64,000 nt of DNA from Selaginella tamariscina (GCA_003024785.1 PUQB01000206.1:186001-250000), one strand, 5' to 3'; positions 24,161 to 38,923 are shown, counted from the first letter of the stretch. Program-made: numbers and translations. The notes: generated by a model from the letters alone, not told the origin.

Positions 24161-24650
24161 CTCCATTGTTATACTTGGGCGCTGCACGAATCGAGTCGAA
24201 ATGGATGGCGCCGCAGTGGAAACCGTAACTCTGAGATCTGAGATTAAAGAAACCCTCTGGATCTACCGCAGTGGAAACAGATCTGAGATTGAAAGAACCC
24301 TAGCCGCAATGGAAACAGTAAACCCTATCTACCAAAAAACCCTAGCCGCAATGAAAACAGTGAACCCTACGGAATAAATGTGACATTAATATTTAGGGTT
24401 TATTTTAAAATATGTGAATAATTGGTAAATGTGAAGATATTTCAAATCATAAAAGGTAGAAATTAAATTAAATCGGTGATACTAGAGAGGACATCATTAA
24501 GAACACTGTGAACTGGGCAGCATAGAATTAATTATATACAAACGTGTATTCACGTTTATTGTTAACGATTGTAATTTTTTTTTGGTAAGAGAAAGTGTGT
24601 TTAATCTTTTGCTTTGCTTTCCTAAACCACCGAGCTTTCTCCTTGTTGTC

Positions 24651-27600
24651 ATGGCCAGAGTTACCTATGAAGGCATTGACAAAGATTTCCCAGTCGATGA
24701 AGATGGAAATGCTTTTGTGTTTGAACATGATCTTCACATTGCTTTCAACATTCCTTGTTGGTTCAGTATACATGTGGTTCAATTGATGTCAGTTTCTGCG
24801 AGTTCTGGAGAAGATGTGGAGTTGTTACCAGAAGGCAATGCATCAAACCAGTTTGTCTTTTACACATTGTGCCCGGCAAAGGGCCCGTTGTTCAGGTTGC
24901 GGACAGAGGAGCGTGAGGAATCCATGCTGGTGTGTCTTCTAAGAGCAGACAAATGTAGGATAGGGAAGGATCTCATTGGTTCGTCTGAAGTTAAACGAGT
25001 CTCTGAACTACCGCAGATATACAATGGAAATGTCATTTTCGAACTTCCCCCTAAGACAGAAAGCACAGAGAAGTACTCGGGGATGAATCGCAAGGATGGC
25101 TGCTACCATTGGACACACCCGAGCACAACACACTGGCATGTTCCGGCGCGAGTCAGTCGAAGTTCATGTGTCGGACATCTCCAATGCATCAATCCTACTT
25201 GCCCCTACTTGGCTTTTGAGAAGAAAGCAAATGAATGTCACTTCAAGGGTGCTGTGGAGAAGGCAAAGACAACTGAGACAGGCAAAGTAATAGGCATAAA
25301 ATGTAAGCATTGTGGAGAGGAGCCATTGCTGGTGCACACTTGTCCGGCTTATGTGTACTACATTCTGCCAGACGACATTTCTTTTACAAGGTTGTTCATT
25401 CACAGAGGTGTTCATCAGCATCCAGTCAGCCCCTCAGTGTCAGCTTCAAACGTTCAGCGAGCCAGATCTAGTGTCAGCAACGTGGTAAAGAGCAGTCCGC
25501 GAACCAATCAACGAGTGATTGAGTTTCAAGCCGCGCGTGAGCTCATCTTTGAAGAACTTTTCAAGGAAGAAGGAGAAGTCTCGTACACTGGTTTACTCTC
25601 AAAACTTGAACCTCTAACAAACCATCGAAGGTATTTTTTTTAGATCTCTACACTGACGTGACCTTTTCTTTAGGACTCGGGACTGGATTACACAATCAAG
25701 ACAGAAGGAGACACACTTTAGAGAGGGTTACGAGGGTCTTCTGGAGCTGAAGACAAAGCTGCCAATACCTTTCATTCACGTCATACATGTTCCAGGGATG
25801 GAACTGCATGGTGCTGAGGAGCAGCCTCTGATCTTCAAAATGACAGTTGAGGGACCGGGTTCAGGAGTTGAGTACATCAGAAGGTGTCAAAGTGGAGGAG
25901 ACCTTCATGATCAATGGGTTGTTCTGGACCACACGCACCGCATACCAGACTGGGCGACAATTGGAATACACCTTTATGACCCATTGTAAGTTGTAAAACT
26001 CTTCATAACACTTTCTAATCTTCGTTATCTAACGCTCTCTTGCAGTGTCAGATCCATGGTGACTATAGCTTACGCAGATATGTGCCGCGAAGATAATGTT
26101 GCAGTGCTGAAGTTCTTGAACACAATGCTAGAGGTTTGTAAGAAGCAGGGTTTGGAGAATGTCAACTTTGCTGGTTTCATGTCGGATGAGGCTGGAGCGA
26201 TATGGATAGCCTTGCGCCAAGTATTCAACAACGGAGCAAAGATGAAAGGGAGGGAAAGAAGCTGTCTGTTTCACTTTATGCAATCGTGCGTCAGGTGACA
26301 AAGAAATGGATCGCAGAAGAACATCGCGAAGAACACATGAAGCTTGCTCGTGCCTGGCCTGCAGCACTGAATGAACAATCTAAGAAAGAACAACTGGCAA
26401 TTCTCGAGTCTTTTGGGAAGGACGAGCGTCAAACATTCGAGCTTTGAAGACATGGCTGTCTTGGTGGATCAGGCATGAGGACCACATCTCCATGGCGGAA
26501 CTGGGAGACATGACAGAAGAAGGACTCGCGAGCGTTCCAACTACAAACAATGCTGAAGTGATTCACGCAGAGCAAGAAGAGCAAGATTGGCCAAAAGAGT
26601 ACCACTGCTGGAGGCGACAATGTTAGACCTCACCGATGCAGTTATGCAGAGTGCGAAGGTGAAAGCGGCAATAGAAGGGAGGTATACAGGGTCAGGGCCT
26701 TCGAAGGAAACTCTGTTGAAACGAGTGCAACGCAAACTCTCTGAGGGGAAAAGTGTATCTCCATCAACAATTATTAATCTGGTGGAAGGCGAGGAACACT
26801 TGACCAGCCCGGAGTTCACGTGTACCACTAACGTTCGAGTGCAAACTGTTAGGAGAACAGTCACAGGAACAGAACAGTCTGATGCTCGACGTTCACACAG
26901 ACATGATGTAGAGTACACAGAGCGGGTGGTCCAAAACAACAGGAGAAAGAGGTTAAGGTTCGAAGAGGTTTCGGAGAGAGAGATTGCTCAAACAGAGTGG
27001 GCCATCAGACGAATCGGAGCATCCAGTAAGGTTAAGTGTTTGGGGATGAATCAGGAAGGAACTGCTCTGTGTGGAAAACCAATCGGTTATCCAAGCAGAG
27101 TGCCAGCACCAGGATTCTATGGAAAACGAATGTACATTGATGCCTTGGGGAATGAGGAGTATGTACAACAGATGATGTGGTTCTGCCCAAAAGTGTTTCA
27201 CGCGGCCAAACGGCAAAATTCTTCGGTCACGTATTCCAACACCACCAACGGTTTGGCCTGTGCTCAAGGAAACGAAGCTGACAAGTGAGGAGGTCAGAGA
27301 ACTACAGGATGCAGGCTTTGTTCTGGAAGGTTTACAGGGGATGGCAGGAAGAGTAGATGAGGGTCAGAAGGACAAAACACCATCGCCACCACGTGGAGCT
27401 GGATCTACAACAATTCCACCTTTCGAAGGACGTATGGTTCGGACTCCAACAAAAATGTCTAAGGAACAAGAGAAGAATTTCCGCAAGGCCAAGACGTTTT
27501 TAGGTTGTGTGCGAAATGTTGAAGTGACAGCTAGAGGACGGAAGGAGGCTTTCGTTGTGTCGGCAGGAAATGACTCTGCAAAGGTGACTATTAATACTTA

Positions 27601-27802
27601 TCCTTCATGCAGTTGTTCTACATTTCAGAAGAGCAAAAGTTGGAGCCCATGTGTACACATGTACTTCGTCTATAGCCGTGTGCTTGGCTTGAACCCGGAA
27701 GTCACATATTTTCTACAAAGGCGATCGCTCAGTGACATGGAGGTCCACCGTTTGCTGGTGAATTGCAACAGAGTTCATGACCCACCGGTGCTACAAGGAT
27801 AA
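24651..27802 (+). CDS. MULE transposase with SWIM zinc finger, copy 2
   Basis: Start ATG 24651 (GTCATGG); exons 24651-25630, 25674-25985, 26046-27802. Exon 1 is open here where copy 1 has a lost base, giving INPTCPYLAFEKKANECHF and the second Cys pair KCKHCGEE followed by HRGVHQHPV. The transposase core and SWIM finger are as in copy 1. Compared with copy 1 it lacks single bases near 26285 and 26570 and eight bases near 27193 within the second Cys-rich stretch. It shares the CTTTGA break at about 26444. Length over ~1000 codons is normal for an autonomous MULE transposase. Divergent from the methyltransferase gene across the array, so both are probably driven from the array region. Confidence 0.85.
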
Positions 27803-28017
27803 ATGGTTTAGGGTTTAGGATAATGTTTATTAAGCCAGTGGGCATATATTAAGCCAGTCGGCGTATATTAAACCAGTCGGCATATTAAAAAAACTTATAT
27901 ATTCTAGAATATTCTTGAGAATATGCTAGAATATGCTAGAATAACCCTAGAATATCCGCGAATATACTAGAATAATATGAAGCCTCCTGAGCCGGAGCCT
28001 CCTTTTCGCCGAGACCC
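27803..28017. repeat. Right terminal region of copy 2
   Basis: Same layout as 7254-7467: telomere-like GGTTTAGGGTTTAGG, three CAGTCGGC-type motifs (the first with G for C), the GAATAT-rich block, then the terminal repeat ending GAGACCC at 28017. Confidence 0.8.
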
Positions 28018-28026
28018 TGGAAAAAA
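28018..28026. repeat. Right target-site duplication of copy 2
   Basis: TGGAAAAAA, identical to 19303-19311. Confidence 0.9.
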
Positions 28027-28185
28027 ATAAGAAGCTCGCAAAATTTGCACTTAAAGAAGCTCGACAAGAACATCACACCTAAGCCAATGCAGATTGAGCC
28101 ACCTCCACCTCCAAGCCACAGCGGCGGATCGAGAATTGTTGAAATGCTACGCACAAGAGGCAGATATGAGTTTTTAATGTTTTAA
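28027..28185 (+). pseudogene. C-terminus of the old relative's methyltransferase gene
   Basis: The plus strand reads KKLDKNITPKPMQIEPPPPP then SHSGGSRIVEMLRTRGR. This aligns with NKLAENIRPEELPTQTPPRP and SVTGGSRTAALLKMKKK at the end of copy 2's gene. It joins the pseudogene ending at 19302 when copy 2 and one duplication are removed, apart from a shift in the A-tract. Confidence 0.8.
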
Positions 28186-28326
28186 ACTGCTGCAGAATAA
28201 TAATGTTCTAGTTTGTATTTTAAAACAGCCGACTCATTATTACTTAAGTTTCAGCAATTTCAACATTCCGACGAAGATTGTTTGGCAGCATAATATGCGA
28301 TTGGAAGAGTATTACATGATACTCCA

Positions 28327-28360
28327 GGCCCAGGCCTCCTAACTGAGCTCGGCAGTGCTT
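28327..28360. repeat. Decayed terminal repeat of the old relative
   Basis: GGCCCAGGCCTCCT at 28327-28340 and CGGCAGTGCTT at 28350-28360 resemble the reverse complement of copy 2's left end (GCCCAGGCCTCCTGGGCC...GGCGACACTC). It lies about 170 bp after the pseudogene stop, close to the ~195 bp between methyltransferase stop and element end in copy 2. Confidence 0.55.
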
Positions 28361-28587
28361 ATATTATAAATGGACTAACGAAAACCAAAAATCAAAATGG
28401 AAACTCCACCCACTCCGTAAGTGGAAAGAGGGCCTATTACAGTGTCTACCCCCTGTACTATAAGAAGACTTTGACCAGGGAGGAGTGTTGGAGCATATGT
28501 TAAGGTATATGTAGTCGTAGGACTTGCATGACTCAAGCAATATTCTCCAAGTTACATATAATTTCATCATACAAGTATGTATGTATG

Positions 28588-28622
<35 letters not shown>

Positions 28623-28740
28623 ACACTGCAGTATGTAAGACCACACCAGAATGCAAGTTCTCTTACTGGTCATCTGGTGGTTTTTACGTGTTCCAACACT
28701 ACTATTTCATCCTGTTCCAATAACTTGTAACGCTCCTAGA
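28361..28740. other. Intergenic DNA with a TA microsatellite
   Basis: Holds a (TA)n run near 28591-28620. No gene is seen. Confidence 0.5.
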
Positions 28741-29440
28741 TTAATACAAGCCTTGAGTGCAGCAACTAATGTAACACTGTCTGTTGAACACATTCAAGAC
28801 TATTGAACACTCTCCGTTCTCCACGTATCCAAAGATTAAAGCGGTCCACGTTGAAAATATCTCCCGTTGCCTGTAGAATGCTATACATGTCCAGCAATGT
28901 GTATTCGCCATAAAAACATCCCTGTCAAATCCGCGCGCTTGTTTATGTGTTGCACCTTCTGGAGACAAGTCCTCTTGTCTGTTACCAAGCATTGAAGGCA
29001 GCAACAAATGTGAGACACAGTCCTTGTTATTGAACACGTCTAGAGCCACCCTCTCTCCAAGGATACACCTGAACTTCGTTGTGTAGCTGGCAGCATGTCC
29101 TTGAATTTGCTGTACATGTACACTGTTTGCAACAAGTAAATCTCTACGTTCTCAATCCAGACAAGCGACAGCCAAGCCATTGAACAGCATCCAAGAATAA
29201 AAACATTCCATGATACAGCATCATTCTTGGCATGTCGTTTGCCACAAACACGGCTTGTCAAAGCCATGCTCTCTGCCTCCCTTGTTGTTTGCCCATTTTC
29301 CACGTATACGAAGTCCAAGAAACCACATCTGGAAAACGCGTTGGCCATCCTGCAGCCAGGTTTGATTACATTAGATGTTGTCGCGCTCGCCAACGAGACG
29401 GTTCTTCCTTTGGTGACGGAACTCTTGATGAAGACACGTC
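28741..29440 (-). pseudogene. Degraded PLS-type pentatricopeptide repeat (PPR) gene
   Basis: Two overlapping minus-strand stretches keep PPR hallmarks: CGFLDFVYVENG, NDAVSWNVFILG, then further on DVFMANTHCWTC and WTALIFGYVENGECSIVLN. These match the VSWNALIxGYxxNG and VFVxNxLLxMYxKCG phrases of plant organelle PPR proteins. The repeats are irregular, the frame shifts near 29045, and no full array, E or DYW domain follows. Intact relatives bind organelle RNA. This piece is probably a dead fragment, although the same single-base indel noise as its neighbours could exaggerate the damage. Confidence 0.55.
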
Positions 29441-29567
29441 TTCAGTAAAAGCGTTGTGTTGGTGGTGATTAATGTTAACCACGTGTGAGTTATGGAATAC
29501 ACTGAGCGTGCGGCTTAAGAATTATATTTCTCAACTTAATTCACAACCTTACACATGTTGTTTGTTG

Positions 29568-32120
29568 TTAGGATGTGCCAGACGTACCAGAGGATTCTGC
29601 AGTGGGGCCATTATAGTCCCCTCTACCTGAAGCAGCCTCGATATACTGAATTCTTTTACCAGCAGCAATAGCAGCGGAAGAAGAAGATTCGTCCGAAGAG
29701 CTCGCAAAGGCCCTGCTCATTCTCCGCAGCCAGATATCATAGTCTGCAGGATATGGTGTCCCGATCAAGCTGTCTATGTAATCTGCATATGCCTTCAACA
29801 CCGTCGAAATCTCCCCAAGCACAACTTGAAAGCTTCGTATTGCCCATGCCCTCTCCCTCCATTGCAGTGCACCCTCCATGCTCTCAAACTCAAGCATGCT
29901 CCCCCCACCAGAAAATACATTAGATAAACCAAGCTCTCTGCATCTGCCGCCGGACACAATTTTCCTTCTTGGAGAGCATATGTTGATGAGTACCTCGGAT
30001 TGATTGCTGGACTATCCCTGTCTTCCAACACCGCCCGGCCCCAGTCCACTAGCACATAGTAGTAGTCCCCATCCCCACCTTTATGCACAAGATGGTGTTA
30101 ATATACTGCATCTAGATATATAGGCTATGCTGTACCTTTGACACGGATTACGTGATTTGGAGCAATATCCCCGTGTTGAATCCCGGCAGTGTTTGCACTC
30201 CGTAAAGCGGATAGCAAATCATGACAGCAGCGTAACGCCTCCACAGAAGAGAGCCAACCGTTTCTTGCAACAACTATGTCAAGAGGCTCTCCAACTGGGC
30301 TTGTTACCAAGACTGGGATTCCACACCAGGGATGATCACATCGCCCGCCTGGACTATCTCTTGTGCAAGATCCAGAATGTAGAATCCTCCCACAGCATAC
30401 CAGTTGTGGTAAATGTCTAGAGAGATAGAGAGACAGTGCTCAGCTTGTATATAATTAGCATATTGTCGTATTGTTATTACATAACTATGTGCTCTCTCTT
30501 TCAATAGGAAGACGAGTTTACCTGCTGGAGACTTCACGCTGCTTCATGGTATTCAAAACTCTGGTCTGTCGTTGTACTTGGTACCAGGTGGTCATATCTT
30601 CCCATGATGGCTCCAACTGAGATGGATGCGATCCAACATAAACAGCCAATGGACTTGCCACCATCATCCAACGAGGTAGCACTATAATGGAGTATTTCTC
30701 ATCTCCTAAGCAGCTCGTTATCCGAAACTCTCGTTGCCAGTTGGCATCCTCCACCCACAAATTCGCTCCTGGTTCAAGCTTGAGAGCTTCAAACTCCCGT
30801 ATAATGGCATGGTCTTCAATCTCCTCAATCTCCTGTATCTCATGAGCAGTCGTCTCATGATGAAAGGAATGGTCAATCCCGTTCTCTTGAATCTCTAGAA
30901 ACCGACGCTCTATCTTCCGTCTGTGCAACCTGGAGCCGTGATCACCAGCTAACTCTGCCAAGGATCTTGTTGGAGATCCTCTACACTGTTCTATGGAGTG
31001 CAATGTGGCAAGTATCAACTGCAAGGTCCCTAGATCCCCCCAGTTGGCATTTCCGAATCTGTTCCATACCTGCTCTACAGAAGAAAGGGTCACATCGGCA
31101 TGCTTCTCAGCCCAGTCTGCTGCCACCTCGTAAGTCAGTCCAGATCTTGTGTCTAGCCTCGATATGTCTCCTTGTAGTCTCATCACTCCACCACACTTGG
31201 AATCCACAAAAAGCACGTATGCCGTGTCAATGTGACGCCTCACCGAGGGCTTCTTCTCTGAGTATAGCCTCGCCATGAGCATGTGTATTCCATGGAATAC
31301 AGCTCGACCAACTATTGTGCTGATTATTTGCTAAGTATTATATAACTGTAAAACATAATATTACACGTAATATGTGTTACCTGATAGCCGAGCCTGTTTC
31401 TCCTCCAATTTCTGGTTGGACTTCAACAAATTCTACCACGTGCTCCCACAGAGTGTTCATCCCTCGTCCATTTTTGCCAACTAGTGCAACACCATCCAAG
31501 TGATTTCTCTTTCCCCGAGGCCCTGTTCCCACCAACATATATTTCATTAATGCCCTTCCCAATCGTGTGTACACATACATAAATAGATGTACGTACAAAC
31601 AAGTGTTATTACCTGTTACGAAGAAGGGCATTCGGTCCTCAGAGCTCCAGAGTGTTTCCCATAGAGTCTGAGCTACTGTGTGAAGGAAGTCTTCGACAGC
31701 CAGATGTATGTCTGCTGCCATGTTCCTGGCCCCAGGCATTCTCAGCAGCTGCTGGAAAATGACACCTTCAAGTGCATAGTCAAGCTGCCGGAGCTCGTCC
31801 AGTTGAAACGGTTCCTTAAACTGCTCTTCCGGGTTCCCAAGCTTGTTTAACAGCCATTCTTGTGTGTGGGATATGAACTCGTTACAATCTACAAACCGCC
31901 TTGCAAAATCTCGCAGCCCAGAATGCCTAACTGCAAGACCATCGAGGAAAATCAGCCAGACACGGACTTGATAGAAGAGGCTGATGTATAAGTGAGAGAA
32001 GAGTTTTAAGTAAGAACCTGAAGAGGCAATCTTCCCATAATTCCCGTCACTGCGACTGTGTGGACTGTGCTTGACAATAGACGATGCATCACTTATCCTG
32101 GCTCTTCGAGCTATGCACAC
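29568..32120 (-). CDS. Kinase-like protein resembling the fungal FunK1 type, 5' end uncertain
   Basis: The gene ends at the TAA at 29568-29570. Reading leftwards: an alpha-helical N-terminal region (31.4-32.1 kb; LRDFARRFVDCNEFISHTQE, LDGVALVGKNGRGM), a segment with LYSEKKPSVRRHIDTAYVLF then MRLQGDISRLDTRSGL, a charged linker, and a kinase C-lobe with GIQHGDIAPNHVIRVKG (HRD-like HGD with following Asn) and YYYVLVDWGRAVLED (DWG in place of DFG). The HxDxxxxN plus DWG set and the preceding RxF/MRL-like block recall FunK1-type kinases known mainly from fungi. Frames jump near 30330 and in the G-run near 29900, probably missing bases. Introns are short (for example ~30087-30135). I could not fix the start codon. 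Substrate unknown. Confidence 0.5.
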
Positions 32121-33575
32121 CCATGATCAGAATACGGAAAACTGTACAGAGGAAACGTACCAGATTTCATTGCTCGAGCATTTCCTTGCTGAGATTCTGC
32201 GCTAGCGTCCGAGATAAACGGCTCCTTGCAGTCTCACGTGCACATTCACAGCCCTGGCTCCGAGAATAGAACACAGATTTCGTCTATTTCTAATACGCAA
32301 TCAATGCGGCGCCAGACAAAATCCCGCTTCAAATCTTCTGCGTGATCGATCCAGAGAACCTAGCAGAGCACCTGTTCTTCAGAATCCTCCACTCATTCTA
32401 TAGATGCTGAGAATCCTCTGTTTCTGAACCTGTTCCTGGAGATGAACCGATCGAATTCTTACGCATGCGACAGCTCGAGCTGACCCTAGCGCCATTGTGC
32501 GGCATCCCTGCGCATCGCCATAGCCGCCCGCAACCTCACAATCCCACAAATGCGCGAACACACTTATTAAGGGTTTTTTTTTTGACCCCACCCGTCACGA
32601 CGGCCACGGTAACATGTTTTTACCCCGGGATTGAGTCAGAGGCGTCTAATTAGAGCATTATAATAAACTCGCACTTTAGAATCTTCTGCACTCGCTATAA
32701 ACCATCACGGAATATTCGCTCTATCTTATTAATTTACTCTAATTAACTCCGTTTTGTCATTTCAAATTTTGTTATGCATATTTTGGTCAAAAGCTAGTTG
32801 ATTAATTAATTCATGTGCTTGCGTGAGAAGTACATGTCTTAGCAAAGACGATAACTTGACCATCAAAAACAGCTTACGTGTGCATGCTTGTCGGCTGCAT
32901 GACGGGAATATCTTTCGAATCATCATATCACTTTTGACTAAAACATTTGTATAAAATGAAAACTATGTAACCAAGACAAGCTCATAGAAAACGACACACA
33001 GGATCAACTACTCCACATACTACTAAACTTTACACACATCGCCATATGCGCGTGCGTGTGTGTACATAACGTGTCCTTGTCTCACGATCCACATCATGCC
33101 CGTCTGTGCAGGCGGCTCACTTCCACATACGAAAAAAATATATAATGTTAAAATGGTAGACTCACATACGCAGAGCGTGCCTGTTGCTTTTTGAACCTTG
33201 TGACATTATCCTATGGTGGTACTTTGGTATATAAGCAAACGTAAATCATGCATCAGCGCTACTGAGCATTCCTGCTAATAAGAAATAAAAAGTCAGCTAC
33301 CAACTAGCCTAGGCATCTCTCCAGCCCCTACATTGCCAAACAAGGACAAACTGTCAATAGTTAGATATATGTTATGCACATATACATGCAAAGATAGGAT
33401 CAAAGTTAGTAAAATTGGTTAAACTATATAGATACCGACACGACAGAGTAATACTCGTGTGAAGCCAGTCTGTTCATGTTAGGCTACTTCCGTAGGCATC
33501 CAATGCTCGCACTTTTATTGTACGGAATCAAATTATAATCATGTGTCTAACTAATTAGCTAACCAACAAGATCGC
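32121..33575. other. Intergenic DNA between the kinase-like gene and enolase
   Basis: 32.1-32.6 kb may contain 5' exons or leader of the kinase-like gene. 32.65-33.57 kb shows no coding signal and probably includes the enolase 3' flank. Confidence 0.45.
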
Positions 33576-36293
<2,718 letters not shown>

Positions 36294-36466
36294 TTCCTCC
36301 CAAAACCCAAGAAACAGACTCCCCTGTCACTTAGGGTTCTTCACTCCCCGATGAAGGGACGCGATGCTTTGCATCATGGCCGTTGGCCTCATGAGCAGAA
36401 TATACGTACTGAATATTCTTGTCCCAGTGAATATGCTTTAGGGTTTTCTTGAAACCCCGATCGCAC
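36294..36466. promoter_or_regulatory. Short shared region between enolase and the NSE4-like gene, with telo-box motifs
   Basis: Only 173 bp separate the two divergent start codons. It holds TTAGGGTT (36331-36338) and TTTAGGGTTTT (36437-36447), matching the plant telo-box AAACCCTAA often found near starts of housekeeping and cell-division genes. A shared bidirectional promoter is inferred from spacing. Confidence 0.5.
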
Positions 36467-36914
36467 ATGGGCTCGAATGGCGAACGAACACCAGATGGTA
36501 TGTGTATGCTAATTAAATTTCAATTTCTCTCTTCAGTCCGCATTTTTAGTTTATACACTAACGAAATTTTTTAATGTATAGCTCATCAATAAATTGATAT
36601 ATTAATGCTGCTTGTTATAACATTATGAATCAAGTCATTTTTCTTTTAGCAGCGGATCCGGATGAAGTCCATATCACTTCTACAATACAAATGGAGAGTA
36701 ACTTAACATTACCGGAGCCTTCCTCAGACATGTGAGCTCAAATAGTACATTGTACTTATTACACACACTATAGTATTGTCTATACATCCACAGTTTATTT
36801 ATAAGATCTACAGTGAGTTTAAGTTTAAAATTAATTTGAATTTAAATTTATTGAATCCTTTACAACCGTTGAAATCATTTTTTACAGCCGTTGATAAACT
36901 CACTCAGACTCACC

Positions 36915-36977
<63 letters not shown>

Positions 36978-37872
36978 TGCACTGCAGGCATGCAGAAACT
37001 TAACTCAGGAAATGAGGTTTCAAAGCATACGACTCCTGAAGCAGTAAAGGTAGGTTGCGGATTTGTTTCCTAACAGTTATATACGAACCTAAACTTTGTG
37101 TAGGAACTAGATGTTTCGGAGGATGAAAAGGGTGAGAAGATGTTCAACGTCTTGGACACGGTAAAGCGGTGTGAAACTTGAAACTCTTGTTCTCGATAAG
37201 GATTCATTCACAAGGACAGCAGCAAATATATTGACATTAACTTTTCTACTCAAGGATGGCAGGGCAGAAATCAGTAAAACCAAGGACGGCACCTACTTCA
37301 TCAGTAAGCTTTCATCACACGTGCACGCATATAACACTGATGATTTGCTTATAAATAACATAACATGTCCATATTCGCTTTTCATTTCATGCTGTTATGC
37401 AGTTCCAAAAGCCGAGACTGAACCTTCTGATGAAGACAATACCAAGTTTATCTATCACTTCAACTACAAAGACTGGGAGGTTATTATTCAATTAAACTAT
37501 GCATATGGTATCTTTCTAAGTTTAAATACAATGAATAGATGGAGATACAGTCACACTATGGTTTTATAAATATCTATTGACGCACACATATACACTATGT
37601 AGTATTGATATCGATAGGCATACCCACACATGACATGTCTTGACATTTTACGTATACATACTATAAATATTAAATGATCGTCAAGCTTATAGATATTTTA
37701 TGTAAAAATTGAAAAATTAAGTTTTATTAAGTGAGACTAATAACCTGTACAAGTCATACATATCATTTGGCAGTTTTAAGTTCATTTGGTGGTGTACGGG
37801 AGGGCCTCTAGTTGCCCTCTTGATATTTGTAATAGATTTAGAAAACCAATTAAGTTATATATATATATATAT

Positions 37873-37910
<38 letters not shown>

Positions 37911-38923
37911 TTACAAAAAGACTTTTTGTAAATTTCTTGCTGGACTTATTTAGTTACTTGCAGCTAATGCGGGAGCAAGTACAAAATAATCAGGAGTCAA
38001 ACACGCTGGTCCCAAAAGGTACATACGCATACACACATGTGCATATGCATTCGTCAAATTTGTGTGTGTAAAGGCATTCGGAGGAAAGATAGAGAAAGGG
38101 CTGTTTATGTGCCTCAAGAAGCTGAGGAGGTTGCTGAGAAAGATGTTACAAATGACGTTGTAAGTTATTATTATGTACATTAATCACTATTAGTTAAACA
38201 TTTTAAAGCTAGAGTGGCTAACTTAGGACTGTTTATTAAGAACTTGTTTATGGGACCGGACAAAGAGAAAGGATTGTTGACATATTCAAGACGAAATAAG
38301 CAAGGAAAAGTTTCCGAACAGTTTCATAACACTTTGAAGAGGTATGTATCCGTATAATATATAGATTCACTACAATATTAGTGACTCACACACACACAGC
38401 CGTATGATGTAGATATACTTCCATATATAAGTATGTGCATTATAAATGCATTTGGCCATGTATGTCGATACAGGTATAGAAGACATGCAAATGATAACCA
38501 AACTAAAAACCATGATGAGGACCATGCATTTGAAATGCTTTCTGCGGCTCCTAAACGGAGGAGAACAGGTATTGATTTATTATTTTGTGATAATGCAACA
38601 AATATTCTGCCAGATTTATATTCACGTTCATAGTTTCTGTTCATATTTACCCATTTACAGTAAGGGAGCATCCAGCGTGCACTTCACTGGCTCCTCCTCA
38701 TAAAGGTACGCTTTCATAATACTAAGTCGATATGTAACTATTAACCGCCTCCGCCCCGTCCATTAAGTTTGTACAAATATAGAACATTAGTTTGTTTTTA
38801 TCAGAGTCAAGGGAAGAACTAATAAAGCCAAAGAGGTTTAAGAAATCAGGGCTTAAGCCTCGTCAAGTGTTGAAGGCACGGCTGAAAGCAATACTTAAAC
38901 ACCAGATTAGCACGCATGACTAG
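36467..38923 (+). CDS. NSE4-like SMC5/6 complex subunit, C-terminal type
   Basis: Predicted start ATG 36467 (MGSNGERTPD) and stop TAG 38921-38923, with about ten small exons. The recognisable part is 37.1-38.0 kb: KLETLVLDKDSFTRTAANIL, TFLLKDGRAEISKTKDGTYF, then FIYHFNYKDWE and LMREQVQN. This matches the C-terminal winged-helix domain of the kleisin NSE4 (plant form: LVLDRRSFAQTVENLF, SFLVKDGRVEI, FVFRFDFKDWKLM). NSE4 bridges the SMC5/SMC6 heads in DNA repair. The usual N-terminal NSE3-binding and SMC6-neck part is not visible between the start and 37.1 kb. The tail is Lys/Arg-rich (EELIKPKRFKKSGLKPRQVL). A frame break near 37170 (GTGTGAAACTTG) is again one base. A long TA microsatellite lies in an intron at 36922-36975. 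Partial or diverged paralogue is possible. Confidence 0.6.

Larger units (their letters stand above)
19312..28017. mobile_element. ParB-methyltransferase MULE transposon, copy 2, complete
   Basis: The element is 8706 bp, flanked by TGGAAAAAA on both sides. The left end reads GAGTGTCGCC...GGAGGCTTGGGGCCCAGGAG. The right end, reverse-complemented, reads GGGTCTCGGC...GGAGGCTCCGGCTCAGGAGG. Both ends continue into GAATATTC/TCTAGAATAT words and CAGTCGGC motifs. Order: left repeat, methyltransferase gene (minus, 19506-22727), hairpin array (22803-24160), transposase gene (plus, 24651-27802), right repeat. It landed inside the methyltransferase pseudogene of an older relative, which resumes after the right duplication. 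Very few substitutions separate it from copy 1, so the family moved recently. The many single-base indels in copy 2 are probably sequence errors, so I cannot tell whether it is truly intact. Confidence 0.93.
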
